A DNA stretch of 64,000 nucleotides. Source: Monosiga brevicollis MX1 (lineage: Eukaryota; Opisthokonta; Choanoflagellata; Craspedida; Salpingoecidae). The stretch lies in contig NW_001865050.1 of NCBI RefSeq assembly GCF_000002865.3, forward strand, positions 810,820 to 874,819, given 5' to 3'. A program made the translations under genes and the position numbers. This document shows, piece after piece, positions 22,790 to 35,300 of this stretch (position 1 is the first letter of the stretch; every line of letters starts with the position of its first letter). A model generated the notes under the pieces. It made no database searches, was not told the origin of the DNA, and was given only the letters and a program-made list of their open reading frames with translations.

Positions 22790-23273
22790 CTTCTTGTTGA
22801 TGATAAAAAAAAACGCAACAGAAACTTGATATTTTGCGACATTTACTGGTATTCATTTTACCTTTATATATGGTTAGAAGGTATAAAAGCCAATGATGAT
22901 CTACAAAAAACACCGCTACTAACACTAAGCGAGATCCCAATGTCAACAAAATGTGAAAACTGTTGTTGTGGACAGTTGTTCTTTATTTCAGAGCCACTTG
23001 TTTCCACACGTGTCAGACGCATTTACCCAAAAATAAATTAGGAGTGGCAACAGAATTCGCGGACATGCAGGCAAGCCCACTCCTGGGACTAGTGGGGCAT
23101 GGGCCGCATGGAGATTGGGGTTCGGGACAGGCTCAGGGATTGAGGGCTGGACCAGTGCCAATCAGGCTTCAAGAGAAAGTTGCAACACGGCTCTTCATAC
23201 GCGACGACGATAAGGCATGTCCGCAAACACACAGTGTGTCCCCCAATCCTTCGGTGTCCAAAGGAAGAAAGAG

Positions 23274-23332
23274 AGCAGCAGCAGCAGCAGGAGAAGAAGA
23301 AGAAGAAGAAGACGAAGAAGAAGAAGAAGAGC
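23274..23332. repeat. GCA/GAA trinucleotide repeat
   Basis: A run of GCA units followed by GAA units, some interrupted (GAC, GGA). Repeat-encoded Ala/Glu/Lys frames here are not considered coding. Confidence 0.85.
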
Positions 23333-23667
23333 AGGAGGGGATCCGACGGACAGGGATGCGCGAGCATGAAAATAAAATTTTAAATAATATTATTCGAAAA
23401 GGTGACAGATTGGCGCTCGAAAACCCGATTGCTGACCCTTAGGGCTGGTAGCCATTCAATGACCAGAAAAACAAGCTCTTGAAAATGAAAGTGAGACGCA
23501 TGAAATCACAGGGCCAGCTCGCGATCCGTAAACCCGTGTACTCTTCTTTGACTTCGGAAGGATGGATGGTGTCGGATCGGGCGCGCGATGCCAGTCAACT
23601 GAACAGCAGTCATAGACAAAACAAAAACCAAACAAACACCAAACGCACCAATCGTGTGTGCGAGAGA

Positions 23668-23668
<1 letters not shown>

Positions 23669-23714
<46 letters not shown>
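23669..23714. repeat. (TG)n microsatellite
   Basis: Uninterrupted TG tract about 340 bases upstream of the kinase start. A second, impure TG/CG tract follows at about 23832-23872. Confidence 0.95.
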
Positions 23715-23715
<1 letters not shown>

Positions 23716-24049
23716 CAGATGCTCACCCTACCGACTTTATCAACACAAAAGGCCGAAGACGTTTGGTGCTTTGTGATGGTGTGTGTTCAGGTAAGATGCT
23801 GGAGCCGTTCTCTTTTGCTTCACCTGCGCCTTGTGTGTGTGTGTGTGTGTGTGCGCGTGCGTGTGTGTGCTCGCCTTGTGGCTTTGCCGCTGTGAAGGCG
23901 GCTGAGCGTCGAACGCCAATGTGTATTTGCGCAGGCGTATGGTTCACCAGTGCTGGGCTCGGGGGCTTGAGGGTCTCCGACACGGTGTGCGACAGTCGAA
24001 TGAGGGTGATGAGGCTGGCAGCGTACAGTTTGGACGTTGACCGGTCAAC

Positions 24050-25474
24050 ATGGCCCAATCTTCGGGCGTGTTGCTTCACAACCGCTACTGGCTCTGCGAG
24101 GTGCTTGGTCTCGGCGCCACAGCCCTTGTTCGCAAGGCCCTCGACATGAATTGCAGTACTGTTGTGGCGCTCAAGTTTTTTCATCGCGGTTGTGAGCACA
24201 GTTACGCTCGTGAGCTGGCAGCCCTGCAGGAGCTCACGGATGCCCCCCACGTTGCACGTTTGCTGGATCACTTTTCCACTTCTTCAGGCCAATACGTTCT
24301 GGTATTGACCTTTATGCCCGGTGGTTCTTTGTACGACCGAATCCGTCCGTCTACCACGGCTCTCATAACCATGGCTGACATTCGGCGGTGGTTACATCAG
24401 CTGTGCCTGGCTGCTCTGCAGTTTGAGCAGCGTCAACTCGTGCATGGTGACATTAAACCCGAAAACTGCCTCATTGATGAACAGGGCAACCTTGTGCTAC
24501 ACGATCTTGGCACAACGGTGGCCCGCCACTCACAATGCGCCGCAGAGACGCCAGGAACCCACCTATACCTGGCTCCCGAAGCCCTCGCCTGCTCACACAA
24601 TAACAGCGCTCAAGATGCTTGGGCGATAGGCTTGGTCTTGTATGCATCGCTGTTTGCCGATCTTCCATGGCCACGTGCCGACAACGGCTGCCCATCCTTT
24701 TATAACTACCGGATGACGGGCCGGCTTCCACTCAGCGATGCACAAATGACCATGATGAGCCCGGCGCTGCGGCCAGTGCTATGGCACCTGCTTGCTCCAG
24801 ATCCAGAGCAACGCATGTCCTTGCAAGCTGCCGCCGCCTTCTTTGCAGCCGATTGCAATTGGTTTGCACCCACCTCTCTCTCGGGCGTCATGGTGGCCAT
24901 GCAGCCCTCTCGTCGTGTCTTGGTTCAACAAAGCGACGATGCCCCTCAGGAGCGTCATGCAAGCCTGGGTACCCACGCAACAAGGGCGTCTTCAATTGCG
25001 AGTCCCCCAGACTCGCCCGCTTTGACCATGGAGCCACGGCACCCAGCCTTAGCCCGTGTTCAAGCCCTCAGCGCGCAAAGGTCGGCCAGCACGCTAAGTT
25101 CGACCGCACAGCCAATACCTGGCCTTCCCGTATGGTCCTGGAGTGATGCGCCTCCTGACAAAGCCTCCCACAATACGCTCAATGGGTCTGAACCAGTCGA
25201 GAGGATAAAGCCGCCCCCGCAAACTGATGCACAACCCTTGTTGAAGCGCACAGTCTCCAGCTTGAGTTGTGCACATTCCACTTCACCCCAAGAAGTACAC
25301 CTTGGATGCGAACCCACACCTGAACTTGATCTCAAACAGGAACCAGAACAACCCCTAAAACACCTTCTTGAACCACAGTCTGAGCCCAAGCCCAAATTCA
25401 AACTTGAAGCTGAGCCTGAACCCCACTCAGCCACTTGGTCGGCCTTACGAAAACTGAGTGGGGATCCAGAATGA
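24050..25474 (+). CDS. Divergent protein kinase with Glu/Pro-rich tail
   Basis: Single exon, 474 codons, ATG at 24050. Residues about 12-275 are a eukaryotic protein kinase domain: LGLGATALVRKA as the glycine loop, VALKFF with the catalytic Lys, HGDIKPEN as the catalytic loop (HGD for HRD; catalytic Asp, Lys and Asn kept) and HDLGTT where most kinases have DFG (the metal-binding Asp is kept). APE is seen as LAPEAL, and an Arg-containing PEQRMS motif ends the domain. The lone HGD is reminiscent of several small divergent kinase groups; I could not place the subfamily. The rest (about residues 300-474) is low-complexity Ser/Pro/Gln-rich, ending in repeated E-P units (QEPEQPL, AEPEPH). No signal peptide or membrane helix. 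Probably active, since all catalytic residues are present. Confidence 0.88.
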   Translation: MAQSSGVLLHNRYWLCEVLGLGATALVRKALDMNCSTVVALKFFHRGCEHSYARELAALQELTDAPHVARLLDHFSTSSGQYVLVLTFMPGGSLYDRIRPSTTALITMADIRRWLHQLCLAALQFEQRQLVHGDIKPENCLIDEQGNLVLHDLGTTVARHSQCAAETPGTHLYLAPEALACSHNNSAQDAWAIGLVLYASLFADLPWPRADNGCPSFYNYRMTGRLPLSDAQMTMMSPALRPVLWHLLAPDPEQRMSLQAAAAFFAADCNWFAPTSLSGVMVAMQPSRRVLVQQSDDAPQERHASLGTHATRASSIASPPDSPALTMEPRHPALARVQALSAQRSASTLSSTAQPIPGLPVWSWSDAPPDKASHNTLNGSEPVERIKPPPQTDAQPLLKRTVSSLSCAHSTSPQEVHLGCEPTPELDLKQEPEQPLKHLLEPQSEPKPKFKLEAEPEPHSATWSALRKLSGDPE

Positions 25475-25843
25475 TCTTGATCTTCCGTCTCTTTGGCTCG
25501 AGGTCGAAGGCATTTCCCATGCTCGCACCCCACGTACTTAGTCCAGTATCTATTCAACATAGCTATCTCAGGTCCCTGTCATTTTACTTGTGTGTTCAAA
25601 GGCAATATGCCTGGCCTTCCAGTGTTTAACCTGTGCTTTACTTCTCCTCACTGAGGATATAATCGAAAAAAGCGAGAAATGATTGGTTTGAGCACAATCC
25701 TCAACTCCTTGGCGCGACGGCAGACCTGCTGCTGCCACCCCTCGTCCCCCAGAAGTACAAATCGAGAAGAGACAAACGCGAGTCAAAGAGGTGTGCGGAA
25801 CACAAAACACCAACTAATCTAAAAGACACTCGCTCTGTGTCAC
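25475..25843. other. Convergent 3' spacer
   Basis: About 370 bases between the kinase (+) and GH55-like (-) stops. Nothing recognisable. Confidence 0.35.
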
Positions 25844-28669
25844 TTAGGCGTCGAGGTTGACGGTCATGGTTGAGCAGAAGGTGCTATTGTACGTGGCGGG
25901 GACGGTCGTGACGCCCGACAGCATGTTCGTGACTCCGTAGACGTTGTGCGCAAAAAAGTCAACTTGGCTTGCAGCATCCACTTGAACAATGTCTTGCTGC
26001 ACGCCATAAAACCAACTACTCCAGCACATGTCGACACCATGAGCATCGGCCACCAGAAAGGCCAAGTGCCTTCCGCGTGGGCATTTCGAGATGGATAAGG
26101 GCCAAAAGTGCACATACCTGTAATAGCCAGTACCATACATGGAAATGTTCTTGCTGTTGCCAATTGTCAAGGCCCAACTAGTTGGGGGGCCCTGTCAAGA
26201 CATTGCAGTGTGCTTCGGTGAGACAAGAGACACTGTTGAATGGCGCAGGCTCGTCGTTACGCCCGTGGCCCTTCCGCAGACCTGATCCTGCTGCCTTTTA
26301 TCAAATGCGCGCACCCTTGCATACCTGCCAGTATGGCGTCTCAGTTTGGGTAACCACGGCCACAACATGGCTCGAGTCGGTGATGTTGTAATTGTATTGC
26401 GCATTGTGTTCGACGGCCGTGCCGTACATTGTGAGGTCTTGCGCACCCTCCAACAGCAGGCCGCCTTGCACCACGGCTGTGACATTGGTGTTGGAATCGA
26501 TGTTGTGGTCTGCGGTCCAAAGCCAAGAGTTTTCCAAGTAGCCCCCGGCACCGGGGGTCACGTGCATCAGCATGCTGGCGTTGAAGTACACACGGGCATG
26601 AACATCGTGCATGGTGCTGGCGGCGTCGGCATTCCACTCGAGCAAGATGCAACCCAGCGCGTTATTAAGCAGGCTCAGCGTAAGATCAGCAAGCAGAACG
26701 CGATCGCCCGTTTGAAGCATGGGTTGAGGGTTGCTTGGGTCGGCAAAGGCACTTCCAGTGCCATCAGCTGACAAAATTGACAGGGCTTCCCCCACCAGGC
26801 CACTGCCTGATGGAATGGTCACTGTACTTGTGATACGGTAGTTTCCATACGGCAAGAACACAATCTTGCCGGTGTTCAAGGCCGTTTGCAACGCTATGGT
26901 GTCGTCGGTCTGGCCATCACCTTTGGCGCCGTAGTCATAAGCACTGACTACGGCGTTGTCGGCCACCACAGGCAGAGCCCGCTTCACCAACGGCCCACTG
27001 GGTGCTGGAAGACTGCCAGTGGTTGCAGCCATCAACTGAGAGGCATTGTAAAGGGAGCCCTGGAACCAGCGATCAATGTGACCCGAGCCAGACACTGCCG
27101 GCATGGCCTGAGTCAAACTTTGAATCTGATTGTAGGCAAAATTCTGCAGCACCATGCCGCGCAAAGCCGAGGGATAGTCGGTGACGATTGCGGTCCCAAC
27201 ATTGGAGAAGGTTGAGTCGATCAAGACAAAGCTACCCGCTGAGGCACCTTGGAAGGTGAGTCCCACCGGTGAGTTGTTGATGGTGAGGTCTACCAGGGTG
27301 AATACCCAGTCCCAGCTGAGTTGAAAGCCGACTTGCGCCGCATTGTTGACAGTGATGCTCCGCAGCGACCATTGCTGGCCACCTGGTGAACGGAAACAAC
27401 AACAACAGCAACAACAACAGGAAAGAGCCGTGAGATGAAAAACGACGGCACCGCACAGCTTGGACGGGAGCAATCACTAAAAACAAAAACATCCAAGTTG
27501 ATTGGCGACAAGACACTACGAGCACGAATGGATGGGACGCACCAACGCTAGCACCAATTTGGCCGCCATTGATTACCAAATCTCCGATGAACCCTCCGCC
27601 GCCACTTTCGACAAAGAGGCCCATGTGCCCATTATTCACATTGACAGTGACGTTTCGGATGGAGGTACCTGCTCAGGGAAGCATGGATCACGCGGCCGTG
27701 TTGAACAAAAAATAGGAAATGAGGTGCAGGTGCACTTTGCGGATGATCCTGAGCAGACGATGCGACTCACCTTGGGCAACAGCCCAATGAATGCCCACAG
27801 CGTTGGGATTGCCATCGCCAATGTCGATGATTACATTTTGCAGCTTATGATAAAAGTTGCTCACGTGTGAACCTTGGTTAAAGTTGGTCGCCGTCACCAC
27901 ATAGGCTTCTACAAACAAGACAAAATCGAACAGAAGAAACAGTGAGGCTGCCTGGGTCAATCGGCCAGCTGGACGCAAACTATATGATATAAGACTATAT
28001 GATATATAAATATGACTCAAAAACGTACGGCTCATGGTTGTGGAGGAGTTTGCCAGTCGAATGGTGGGCGGGCAGCGCCAATTGCCAACGAGGTGGGTGT
28101 AAAAGTACATGGCCAGCGTGTCATGTACGACATAGGTGCCAGGGGGCAAGTAGACCACCAAGGGCGTCTGTGCACGATTCGCCCACCGGAGCAGGATCAC
28201 AAGGGCAAGGGGTGGCGAGTGAGCAAACATGGATGCTTGTTCTCCGTCGCAAGCCCAGATCGCATGTCCATGTTCGAGCGCATGCGGCGGCGGCAGAGAA
28301 AGCAGGCCCTACGCCAACGCACCCAACCAAAACGTTTTGGTCGGAGCGTGGCAGCGGCCAGCCTCGTGGCGCCCACACACAGCTGAAATTCGGGTAAAAC
28401 CCGTCTGTTCCTACCTTCAAGGTAAAGGGTGTGCTGCGGCCCTCTGTTAGAACACGCTGCAGCGCCGCCGTGTCATCGGTCACGCCATCGCCCGCGGCGC
28501 CGTAGTCCTTGGCATTGCGGAAGGCCGACCCGTGTTCAGCAACATCGTACCAGGTCACACATTCGTCGTCGCCCACGTGAGACGCTTGTGGTACACTCCC
28601 GCAAGCCCGCGTGGCCAGCCCAAGCGCCAACACAAGCACTATCATAAACCCCAAACCCCTCTGTGCCAT
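25844..28669 (-). CDS. Secreted GH55-like exo-beta-1,3-glucanase (two pectate-lyase-type beta-helices)
   Basis: ATG at 28669 starts a signal peptide (MAQRGLGFMIVLVLALGLAT...). Two copies of the family entry motif are present: KDYGAAGDGVTDDTAALQ in the first domain (about 28520) and YDYGAKGDGQTDDTIALQ in the second (about 26910). The first helix continues with VYLPPGTYVVHDT and NAVGIHWAVAQ, the second with LPYGNYRI, GSGLVGEA, TMHDVHARVYF and several NxT/NxS sites. Two pectate-lyase-type beta-helices with this motif in tandem are the GH55 architecture, best known from fungi and actinobacteria, acting on laminarin/beta-1,3-glucan. Six or seven exons; the largest is about 27382-26327, the last about 25844-26036. 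Gene starts head-to-head with RACGAP1, 334 bases apart. Domain family is firm; the exact substrate is inferred. Confidence 0.85.
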
Positions 28670-29003
28670 CTTGTCCAGTGGTGTCGCTGCCCTTTTGAGG
28701 CTCGCCTCGCTCCGCGAAAGATAAGACAGCAACACAAGAGAAAAGAAGAAAAGAAATAGAAAAAAAGAAAGGAGAGCCACATCAAAATAATAAAATAAAG
28801 GTACCACGTGTAAAACAAGAAAGAACTGTGTACATGTCAGACAAAAACTCGTTGTTGTGGCCAAGATTTCCCGCCCAAATTTGAAAAGCAGGATCGTCAG
28901 AGAAGGTGTTTGTTGCTGTTATTTTTTTTGGGGGGGGGAAGGGTACTCACGCTTGATCTCACGCTTGACACGACCTTGGGTTGCTTCCCGGACGACTGGT
29001 GTC
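28670..29003. promoter_or_regulatory. Head-to-head promoter region (GH55-like / RACGAP1)
   Basis: 334 bases separate two divergent start codons. It is A/G-rich on the plus strand with an A-rich run near 28738-28798 and a G run at 28928-28938. No TATA box that I would trust. Confidence 0.4.
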
Positions 29004-32000
29004 ATGGCCGTCAAGGGCATCCAGCTGCTTCAGCGCTTTGAGCACGTTACCGGTGCACGACAGCGGTATCTCTCCGAAGTGCAGCGTCGTGAAGAAGTGC
29101 TGGGCGACATCCTCAATCGCCTGGGCGTGAGTCTGCCTGCGACTTGGCCCTGTCTCCTGCGCGACCAAGAGAAAGACTTGCGCCAACAGGTTTCCCAGGC
29201 CTAATCTTCGCCCCGCTCTCCTGCCACTTAGGTTGATGAAGAGGAGACCTCGGAGCAATTTCTGGCCCAGTTTCAGAAGTTGCAGGATGATGTGGCGGCG
29301 GAGTCAGCGCGCTGCACTCGAGCCACGCAACGCATTGCGGCTCTGCAAGACGAGAATGAAGACATGAAGCACGAAGTGCGCATGCTCGTGGACCGCCGTC
29401 TCCTGGCCGAGCAGCAACACCAGGAACTCCTTGCCATTCTTCAGGATGTGTACCAGACCATCAAGATGGACGAGGGCGCAGACGCTCATCTGACGGAGAA
29501 CATCACCACGAGCTTTGTCCAGCTTGAACGCTCTTCCCGCAACTTTCAGGAGCGCCGCAACTCTCACTTGCACACCCAACGCCTTTCTCAACTCGTTGAG
29601 ATTGATACAGACGATGACTACACCCGCCCCGGCACACCAGAATCCAGTGCCGCGACACCTACCGGCGGCACCCGCTGCCCTCACTCGCCTCAGCCGGCAC
29701 AGCGCTACAATCTCATCACCTCCTCTGTTGTTCCACGCGACCTCTCGGAGCCTCCGAGCGACGAGGAGCCGGAAATCGAGGACGACCGTGCAGACAACGC
29801 CTTGTCTCACGCGCCACTCCAAGTGCGGAGTCTCGACTTTTCCGAACCAGATCACGTTGATGCCCCGCACGCGCGCCGCCGCCCACCGCAACGCCGACCC
29901 TCAACCATCAGCACGCGCACGCTCACGGCTGCCTCCTCGTCAGCCTCTCTGTGCTCGGTTCAAACCCTGTGTGCCGCTCCGTCAGCCCCACTTTCACCGG
30001 AGAAGCCCGTGTCATCAAGCCGAACCAAACACTCTGGCGAGCACCGTGAGGAACCCGACATCAACGCCACGGTGGACGAGACCATTGAAGCTAGCACGCT
30101 GGAGGATGGCCCTCAGGCTCGACCCATTCAATTGAAAAATCTGGCACCAGAACACGTGGAGGAGCACTACCGCGCCCGCCAGCGCCGCCGCACTCGCCTG
30201 CACGACGTTGTCAAGCACAAGTGCCCAGGCCGCAAGCGCACCTGTGACCAGTGCCATACCAAAATGTCCCGTGGAGGGGAGCACTTTCGTTGCCAACAAT
30301 GCGCGTCGCACTTCTGTGGAGCTTGCCAACGCATTGGCGTACGTTGCTCAAGTTGTGCCCATGGCCTCGGTCTCGCCTCCTTTCTAATGATTCTCTGCCC
30401 GCGCATTTGGCTCATAGATTGCAGCCACGTGCGTACCTCCCCCATACTGGGATACCAAGGCGGCGAAGAAACGTGCTCCTGTACCTTTTGGACGCAACCT
30501 TGAGGTACGCCCCTGATTTTCCAGATTGGCTTGCCACATGCACAACGTCGATTCAAACTCAATGCTAAACGTGTGGTGGCAAACTGTGTCCTGCGATGCA
30601 GAACGACATTTTTGAGGGCTTGCAATACGGCCGCAATCGCCTGTTGATGCCCAACCTCATCTTTCAATGCATCAAGGAGCTGGATATCCGCGTGCCTCGC
30701 GTAAGTGGAGGGAATATCCCTCTCGGCAATTTCTTGAGTGCAACTCACTGCTTTTCACTTGGCACACACAGCTCAAGGACACGGCGGAAGGCATTTTTCG
30801 CAAGCCTGGCTCCGAATCAAGTGTGCAGCGCCTCTTTGCGGCCTACGCAGACGGTGGCAACCCGTGGCTGCGAGACGAAGACGTGGATGATGTATGATGC
30901 GCTGGAACTCACTTAATTTGCTTGCCCGACAAACCTTCCCGAAATGCACACCTTGTTGCTGTCATTGCCAATGCATCCCCTTCTTATCTTCGTTTGTCCG
31001 TGGCGGCGCGATCACCCAGGTGGCTTCCACGCTCAAGGCATATCTCAAGGGTTTGGACGAGCCCCTGCTGACGTTTCAGTACTACGAACAATTCATAGCC
31101 TTGGGGCGCCGTATGTCAGCGCTCGGGACATTGCCGGCGCGTTGATGACTCTGCCGTCCTTGGCTGACTTTCATACTGTGTGTGGACTTGTAGAGTACCA
31201 AAACGAGGGCTTTGAGGCCGTTCAAGGCCCGCTTGAGACGTTGGTCGGCCAACTACCGGCGTTGCACTTTTTCTCGCTGTGGTATCTCATGCGACTCCTC
31301 CATCGCTTCTGCAAGCACGCGCACAATACGAAGATGGGCCCGAGCCAATACGGCGTTTGCTTTGGGCCCACCCTCCTGCGCGCCCAACGTCCCGAGCAGG
31401 AAGCTCTTGACATTGCCTCGGGTGCCACGGCCAAGGTTTGCCTATCGGAATGCAGCCGGCTTTATACGGATCGGCACTAGCGTATATTTTAGGCTCCTGT
31501 TTTCATGAGCTAATGTGTGATGCAAATCTGCTCATCCTGCCTTTCTAGGTCATCGAGGCTCTCATCCTGCTGCCCAAGCGAGCCTGGCAGCGCTTGCATG
31601 AAGAGGTAGACCTTTGTACCTGTGTGTGCATTTGTGGCTGTCTTACGTTGATCCGAGAGAAAGGCATTCGTAGTCTATCCACACGACCGAGCACTCACGT
31701 GAGATATCTGTTGTCTGCGTTTGCCTCTGCAGTTTCTGAATCGCAGCCAGCTGGCATTGGACATCAGCCCCGTACCGACGAAAAAGGTGAGCCTTCACCT
31801 TGTGCCGGCTCTGGGCTGAGGATGGAAGTGCATCTGTTGCAACCTCGCCTTGCTTCTCACTTGCGTCCTCTTCCATTATTGGGACACACAGCGCCCGTAA
31901 TTGCAACTCCTGGAGAATACGAGAGACTGCCGTTACCGCCTGGTCCTCTGCGCACAGACTCAATGTCATGTCAAAAAAAAAGTTCCATTGCCCATATTAT

Positions 32001-32097
32001 GAAGATTTCTTCTTTCGCCCCCCGCAAAATTGACGCCACCACACCATCTTCCTCGCCCCCATGTCGACCCGTCCAAAACCACCGACTCTCGCGTTGA
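29004..32097 (+). CDS. RACGAP1: RACGAP1 / MgcRacGAP / CYK-4 homologue (coiled coil, C1, RhoGAP)
   Basis: Centralspindlin GTPase-activating subunit for cytokinesis. ATG at 29004. The N-terminus is helical, then a coiled coil (VDEEETSEQFLAQF to about 29530), a long disordered Ser/Pro region, then a C1 zinc finger: HDVVKHKCPGRKRTCDQCHT, HFRCQQCASHFCGAC. The RhoGAP domain is spread over several exons: PNLIFQCIKELDIRVPR, AEGIFRKPGSESSVQRLF (arginine finger in GIFR), TLKAYLKGLDEPLLTFQYYE, and KMGPSQYGVCFGPTLLR. The last exons give VIEALILLPKRAWQRL and PVIATPGEYERLP, paralleling the human RACGAP1 tail (VVERLLSLPLEYW, GPVTTPEHQLL). Stop at 32095-32097. The domain order and tail match RACGAP1 rather than other RhoGAPs. 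Exon edges in 29130-29235 are uncertain. Confidence 0.92.
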
Positions 32098-32162
32098 CAG
32101 CCACAGCCACAAACTCGTCGTCACCCTCCTCAAAAGATGTTTGCATCAAAAAAAATTTCAAA

Positions 32163-32250
32163 TGTGTGTGTGTCACTTTGTGTGAATGAGTGAGTGTGTG
32201 TGTGTGTGTGTGTCACTTTGTGTGAATGTGTGTGTGTGTGTGTGTGTGTG
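32163..32250. repeat. (TG)n tracts with a duplicated 20-bp unit
   Basis: The unit TGTGTGTCACTTTGTGTGAATG occurs twice (about 32166-32187 and 32206-32228), each followed by TG. It ends about 110 bases before the start of the next gene, in its likely promoter/5' UTR. Confidence 0.85.
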
Positions 32251-32359
32251 TTTGTCACCAGTTTTGTCATCATTTTTGTCATCATTTTTGTGTCTGTTGA
32301 TGTTTTCCTACATAGCAAAACATCAGCCTACTGTAAAGCGCCCGCGAGGGAGAGGCAGG

Positions 32360-35300
32360 ATGGCGGGGCGATCGGGGGTGCAGCGGGGTCACAGCGCTTG
32401 CGTGCTGGGACTGGCTGTTTACGTGGCGTTGCTCTCTTGTACACGCGGTAGTCTGACACTGACGACACCCAGCTCGCTGCTGGTGCTCAACACTGATGGC
32501 AGCATCGCCGACCTCCGGGCTCGCACGGCCAACCCGGGCAATTGGAGTTTTGTTCTCGATGCACATCGGCCCATCTTTACTTTCCTGGCGTCGGGCGTCG
32601 AACCAACGGGACCCACAAGTAACATATCGGCACGAGACTGCAAGGCCTGGCCGCCCGAACTTGTCAATGCCACGCAAGCCAGAGTGCGCTTCCTGTGTCC
32701 CTCCACGCTTGTACCTGCAGCTGCGTTCGACATCACTGTCTCCGTCCAGGCTGATCAAGAGCGCGATCAGGTGGGTAGGACAATTCAACTGCTACCTCAT
32801 AAATACCCGGTCGGGCTGCTCTGCAAGCCATCCCCTGCTCCTCGTCGCGCCTTGACTCAGTTTGTGGCCGTGTTCTGTCTCTGCGACATCTAGTTCCTTT
32901 TTGGTCTGGAACTCAACATCAATGCCACCAATGCCTCAGTGGTCCTCAGTGCCCTCGAGTTTCCCCTCTTGACCATGGCTGCCATCCGTGACGAGATGTT
33001 GCTGTCTGAGGACAACATTGTTATGCCTTATGCTGGCGGAACGCGCAACAACATGCCGGGTACGACTCGCATGCTTTGGACCATATACCGGGAACGATGT
33101 GCCTGTTGCTTAGGAATTGCGCCTGACCGTCCTGTATACAGGCATTGCTAGTGAGGCCCAATCTCAGATGTATCCAGGCTACGCCTCCTTTCAATTCTGG
33201 GCTCGGTAAGTGCCGGATTGAGTGGTTTCTCCACACAGGGTGCTTGGATGCAATTTGACCTAGGTCCGGTTTCAAAGCCCTAAAGCCTCATCGCTTTGTG
33301 ATTTTACATGTTAGTTATGATACCAAAGCGGGGCTTTATATGGCCACCGAGGACACAAACGGCAAGGCACGATTCTGATTCAGGCCAAGGTTTAGAGCCA
33401 ACTTCCTCATGCCCCCTCATTTCTTGCTCTGCCCGATAGGTCAAAGAGTTTGTCTACACCAGTGCTGCTCATGACTCGATCAACATAACCGTTCGCCATC
33501 ATCGCCCATGGATCCCTTTTGATGCAGCCACGCCCTTTTTGCCTTACCAAACGGCACTCCGCACGTTTTCTGGGGATTGGATGACAGCTGCTACATTGTA
33601 CAAGGCCTGGGCAGGCCAGCAATGGTGGACTCGCACCCCTTTGACGAGGCGTACAGATATCCCCTCCTTTCTCCTCAATGGCACGGGCGTCTGGATAAGT
33701 GGTATCAATTCGCAGTCAGGTTTTAATCCCAACCGGTTTGGCCCTCATCTTGAGCAATTGCCAGCCTACATTGCCGCACTTCGTGCTCGCAGCGGCTTTC
33801 GTCATGTCGTTCATGTACCCTATGGGTATGTTCTACGGAATGTCGCATCAAAAGAAGCAGCAAAAGACCAAGAGATGGAGACCGGCCATCAAAATGCAGC
33901 TTGCTACCTTCTGTCTCACTCGACTCTGTGGGTGAGCTCGCTAGGTGGGAGCACGACGGAACGTGGGCTGGAATTGATTACCTGCCCCCGCAACCATCCG
34001 CAGACGCTTGGCAAAACGCAACGCAGCAACTCCTGGCTCAGGTGGGGACGTGCAGCAAAAAGGGACTTGAAATGCCTTTGCAAGCCCAAGGCAGTCGCCT
34101 CAAACGGGCGTTATCAGCCTCATCAGTGCCCCTGCAACCGCACGCGCCCCTTGACACGTGCGATCCAGGGAGATCAAGTCGCCTTCTTGGTTTCTGGATT
34201 TTGGTGGGTGGTTCGGCGTCAACAGAGCTCCAATGGACCAGCATTCAACCACACGACGCAAATGCTGGCGCACCAGAGCATGCTTGTTCGCAACAACGAT
34301 CAAACTTGTGCGTAGCCCACTGATGGACGCCCAGACGTGTCGCGCCGGCTCTTGCCTGGCATCTGCTAGATGACTTTTGCTACCTCTGACATCCGTCTCG
34401 CACTCTTCTTACTTTGATTTCATGGCCCGTGGGCCATAACATGGGATTGGAAAGGGCAGTGGCGGCAGTGGATGCCTACAACGAGCCCGAGGGGCCACAG
34501 GGCTGGCGAGGATACTCCACGCGCCTTTGCCACGGATCGCGTGAGGCCCAAACGGTGCTTGGCGCCATCTTCCACCAGGTGAGACGGGAGTTGACCGGCC
34601 CAAAGCATCGGTGCGGTGCCGGAGAAAGTCTATGCCACCTCTGATGTCAGCTCACTCTCTCTATCTTGCTGGACGCGCATGCCGTAAACAGGTCAGTGCT
34701 CTCAACGTTTCGTTAATATCATTTGATCAAGAAATAGGGGGTGGCGCACGCTACCCCTGCTACGCCAACAATCACGGGCATGCCCTGGGGTGGGGCCCCT
34801 GGATGTATCACGAATTTGCCCAACTTGTCCAGGAAATCAAGGCCAATGCGACACACCAAGGTAGAGTTTCGCTTGCAAAGCAGTTCCCGCGCACGAGTTC
34901 TCAAGTGCGGATGGACTGCCTGCGCAGGTCAAACCATAGGCATCATGACGGAACAAGTCTCCGAGCTGACGATACCATTGATGGCCACTTACTGGTCTCG
35001 ACAGTTTGCGCAACAGCACTATTTCTTTTTCCGAGGGTATGGTGAGCCCATCTTCAATTTTTTGTATCATGAGTTTGTCACTACGATTGGTGCAGCCGAG
35101 GTCCAAGGACAAGGCGAAGTGGCCCAGTACCGCAGCGTTGTGCTACGCCGAGCGGTCATCGGCGACTGCGTGGCACGAGGCATGTTGCAAGGGCCTTTTG
35201 ATAGCGACGTCAGCCTGGCACCTGTACCGGGCTCCTTCAGTCAAAATATCAGCATGCTCTTTTTCAACATTTCGGCCACCTACAGCCACTACGCTGAGTA

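Larger units (their letters stand above)
22790..24049. other. Divergent spacer between NPL (-) and kinase (+)
   Basis: About 1.26 kb with AT-rich stretches (22800-22900, 23370-23400), a GCA/GAA trinucleotide tract and two TG tracts. Open frames here are short or made of repeat-encoded Lys/Glu or Cys/Val; I see no gene. It should contain both promoters. Confidence 0.4.
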
